Below are positions 31,557-33,384 of a stretch of DNA of 33,384 nucleotides, piece after piece. The DNA is from Alistipes sp. (GTDB taxonomy: Bacteria > Bacteroidota > Bacteroidia > Bacteroidales > Rikenellaceae). Both the position numbers and the translations under genes were made by a program. Below the pieces are notes generated by a model. The model saw only the letters and a list, made by a program, of their open reading frames with translations, was not told the DNA's origin and did no database searches. The first letter of the stretch is position 1; every line of letters starts with the position of its first letter. The stretch is taken from contig JAFQTX010000009.1 of assembly GCA_017408825.1 (NCBI GenBank), positions 1 through 33,384 of the forward strand, written 5' to 3'.

Positions 31557-32987
31557 TTACTGCTGTGGTGCTGGCTGACCATTGATATCAACCACATAGG
31601 TCACCCAACCCAATGATGTTGTGTTGGTGATGCCAAGAAACTTAGTGCCATCCTCCGATACGCCAATGGTGATAACACCCTCGAGGTAGAGGTTGTCGCC
31701 TTCGACCTCATCAATTGCTGGGTGGAACGAGGCGATATCCACCTTGTGAGTGTCGAAAATCCACTCCTCGAATGGGATCTGCTCGTAGGGCTCACCCTTG
31801 GTAATGTCTACAACATACGAGGTAGTTCCGATGTAGTATGGAACATCGTTGATGAACGCTATGCCCTGATCAGACATCGCTGTTACTGAGCCACCTGTGA
31901 ATGTGTACAACTCCTTTGTCTCGCGGTCGTAAGCTGCTGGTAGGGTTGCCTGTCCATTGGCAAAGTCAGTAGCCTTGCCGTAGATGTAGCGGCCACTCTG
32001 TGAGAAGAGGTTCTGAATATCGCCGAGGCTAAACACTGGCTCGTAGTTGTCGTTGTACTCAAAGTAGACATACTCGTAAGGAGTGTTCTCATCAGCCCAC
32101 ACAATGGAGTGAGTACCCTGTGACTGCTGGTAGCCGAGCAATGAGCGGTCGGGAGCTACTGCCTTGATAGCTGTTGAGTCGTTCTGGTTGTAGATGCGCT
32201 CGCCCTCGGTAGGTACTGTTACACGATCCTTAAGAACGTCGTAGCAGAAGGGAACTACTGCGCCATACTGCTGTGCGAAGTATGAGTTGGCCTCGTCATA
32301 CTCCCAGAACCAACCTACGATATATGTAGCGTCGGGGGTGATGCCTGTTGCGCAGCTCATACCGTGTTTTACTGCTACCGACGAGAGGTCGATTTCTACC
32401 ATCTTATCACCAATAAGTATCGCTGCGTTACCATCAGGGTTAGTTGCGTGGTTTGAACCTACGGCAGTACCATCGTCGGCAACATCGTAGAACTCAGCAC
32501 CGGCAAACTCTACCATCTCATTCTTAGAGAGGTCGAGTACGAAACCGTTGCGGTCGTAACCACCAACAACCCAGCGGCCGTTGTTTGATATGGCTGTTGC
32601 AGCAGCACCATTCTTTGGAACCCACTCGCGATATTGGAGCGCAAGAAGCTCCTCGGTCTTGATTTTTCGAGATGCTACCTGTGAGTTTTTAGACTCATCG
32701 GTTGAGATAGCCTGGAGCTTTACGGTGTACTCAGTGTTGTACTCCAAGTCCTCAAAGCGATGCACGGTCTTGTCGGTCTTCTCGGTAGCCTTGTTTGAGA
32801 GCGTGATCTCGTAGTATGCAGCGCCCTCTACGCTCTCCCACGACACCATAATGGTGTTGCCCGCTGTTGAGCAGGTGAACTCTGGTGTTGCGAGCTGACC
32901 CTCTTTCAGCTCCTCGTTTGTGTTTTCGCAGCCGATGGCAAAAATAGCCATAATAACTACTGCGAGTGATGTGTAGATGTTCTTCAT
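31557..32987 (-). CDS. Lipoprotein with fibronectin type III domain and repeat-rich C-terminal part
   Basis: A 476-residue lipoprotein. I chose ATG 32985-32987: MKNIYTSLAVVIMAIFAIGC is a clean lipoprotein signal with C20 lipidated. The frame is open for 48 codons upstream, but that stretch contains the promoter and has no signal character. An FN3 domain spans about residues 33-112 (TIMVSWESVEGAAYYEITLS, YTVKLQAIS). The rest has repeats of the kind ISNNGRWVVGGYD, VADDGTAVGSN, TPDATYIVGWFW and SEDGTKFLGIT, similar to HAF-type or propeller repeats. Probably at the cell surface; function unknown. The ligase gene follows 30 bases later, an unusual pairing with no obvious functional link. Confidence 0.8.
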   Translation of the reverse strand: MKNIYTSLAVVIMAIFAIGCENTNEELKEGQLATPEFTCSTAGNTIMVSWESVEGAAYYEITLSNKATEKTDKTVHRFEDLEYNTEYTVKLQAISTDESKNSQVASRKIKTEELLALQYREWVPKNGAAATAISNNGRWVVGGYDRNGFVLDLSKNEMVEFAGAEFYDVADDGTAVGSNHATNPDGNAAILIGDKMVEIDLSSVAVKHGMSCATGITPDATYIVGWFWEYDEANSYFAQQYGAVVPFCYDVLKDRVTVPTEGERIYNQNDSTAIKAVAPDRSLLGYQQSQGTHSIVWADENTPYEYVYFEYNDNYEPVFSLGDIQNLFSQSGRYIYGKATDFANGQATLPAAYDRETKELYTFTGGSVTAMSDQGIAFINDVPYYIGTTSYVVDITKGEPYEQIPFEEWIFDTHKVDIASFHPAIDEVEGDNLYLEGVITIGVSEDGTKFLGITNTTSLGWVTYVVDINGQPAPQQ

Positions 32988-33047
32988 GTTTGTTATGTGT
33001 GTTAAAATGTCTTTGCGTATCCTTGTGCGTGCGAGGAAAAAGCGCAG

Positions 33048-33077
33048 CAAAGATAAGCAAATATTTTGTTGTAACAA
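33048..33077 (-). promoter_or_regulatory. Promoter of the FN3 lipoprotein / acyl-CoA ligase pair
   Basis: On the minus strand TTG (33077-33075), 19 bases, then TATCTTTG (33055-33048). The TTG lies in a small palindrome, GTTGT A ACAAC (33068-33078). The leader to the lipoprotein ATG is about 55 bases. Confidence 0.7.
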
Positions 33078-33384
33078 CTTTTTACTCCGACATTTATGCA
33101 TATTGCGAATATAGGATTGCATATTTGGCAATTTGTCGTTTTGGGGTGCGACAACTCGTCGCCACCCTATGCCCGTTCGGGTGCAAATATCCCCCGTTTG
33201 GCAATTATTTTCCGTTTCGCTTTAGCATCCTAAATTTTTTATGTAACTTTTGCAAGAAAAGATAACTCGCTTAGAATAAATCGGTTGGTCGGACTGCTTG
33301 AAAATTGGGTAACGAGATAGCAACCGTTCGTATTTCTGAGTTCTTCATTGCTCTGCCACAATGTGATAACTCTTGATACTACAA
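33078..33384. other. Right-edge gene-free stretch with hairpins
   Basis: No credible gene. GGGTGCGAC (33144-33152) pairs with GTCGCCACCC (33158-33167) with one bulged base, and CCC/GGG around GTTC (33172-33181) forms a second small hairpin. TAACTTTTG near 33244 resembles a -7 element with one extra T, possibly for a gene beyond the window. Confidence 0.4.

Noticed and set aside
32988-33131. Longer FN3 lipoprotein from 33131
   Set aside because: The extra 48 codons cover a consensus promoter and give no signal peptide; the lipoprotein signal starts at 32987.

Overview
The window looks like a chromosomal segment from a Bacteroidales bacterium, possibly Alistipes-like; the genus is a guess. Three things point there. 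Many promoters have the Bacteroidetes form, TTG then about 19-20 bases then TAnnTTTG. The protein families are typical of the group (DUF3467, DUF4271, DUF4374, HTPTSS-type histidine kinase, EF-G2). The order DUF4271 - hemD-like - rnpA - yidD is also a Bacteroidales pattern as far as I know. No rRNA, tRNA, CRISPR array, transposase or phage gene was seen.

Left part (1-8859). A highly structured 116-base inverted repeat and a leftward DUF3467 gene come first. A rightward run of ten tightly packed genes follows: LysE-type exporter, cmk, ispH, a small membrane protein, an S41/PDZ protease, an orphan sensor histidine kinase, a DUF4271 membrane protein, a uroporphyrinogen-III synthase-like protein (TTG start), rnpA and yidD. 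Most gaps are short or overlapping. The exception is the 125-base gap before the hemD-like gene.

Middle part (8860-16980). After a strong hairpin comes an iron/xenosiderophore-type locus resembling XusABC: a TonB-dependent receptor, a DUF4374 lipoprotein, and a PepSY inner-membrane protein with its own promoter. A tiny AraC-type protein that seems to lack its first helix-turn-helix follows; its promoter lies inside palindromes. A secreted GH2 beta-galactosidase-type enzyme is convergent to it.

Right part (16980-33384). A leftward EF-G paralogue has degraded GTPase motifs. Then come a repeat-rich spacer, leftward dapD, and a rightward pair of small lipoprotein and lysC; dapD and lysC are both in the diaminopimelate/lysine route. 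A second spacer carries repeats and hairpins. Next is a leftward efflux operon running tetR - tolC - acrA - acrB - PII-like small protein. It is followed by a leftward pair of FN3 lipoprotein and long-chain acyl-CoA ligase. The last 300 bases hold a promoter and hairpins but no gene.

Best candidates for something under-described: the structured repeat at 24-139; the AraC fragment with palindromic promoter at 13962-14319; the pair of homologous structured elements directly after yidD and lysC; and the PII-like protein that closes the efflux operon.
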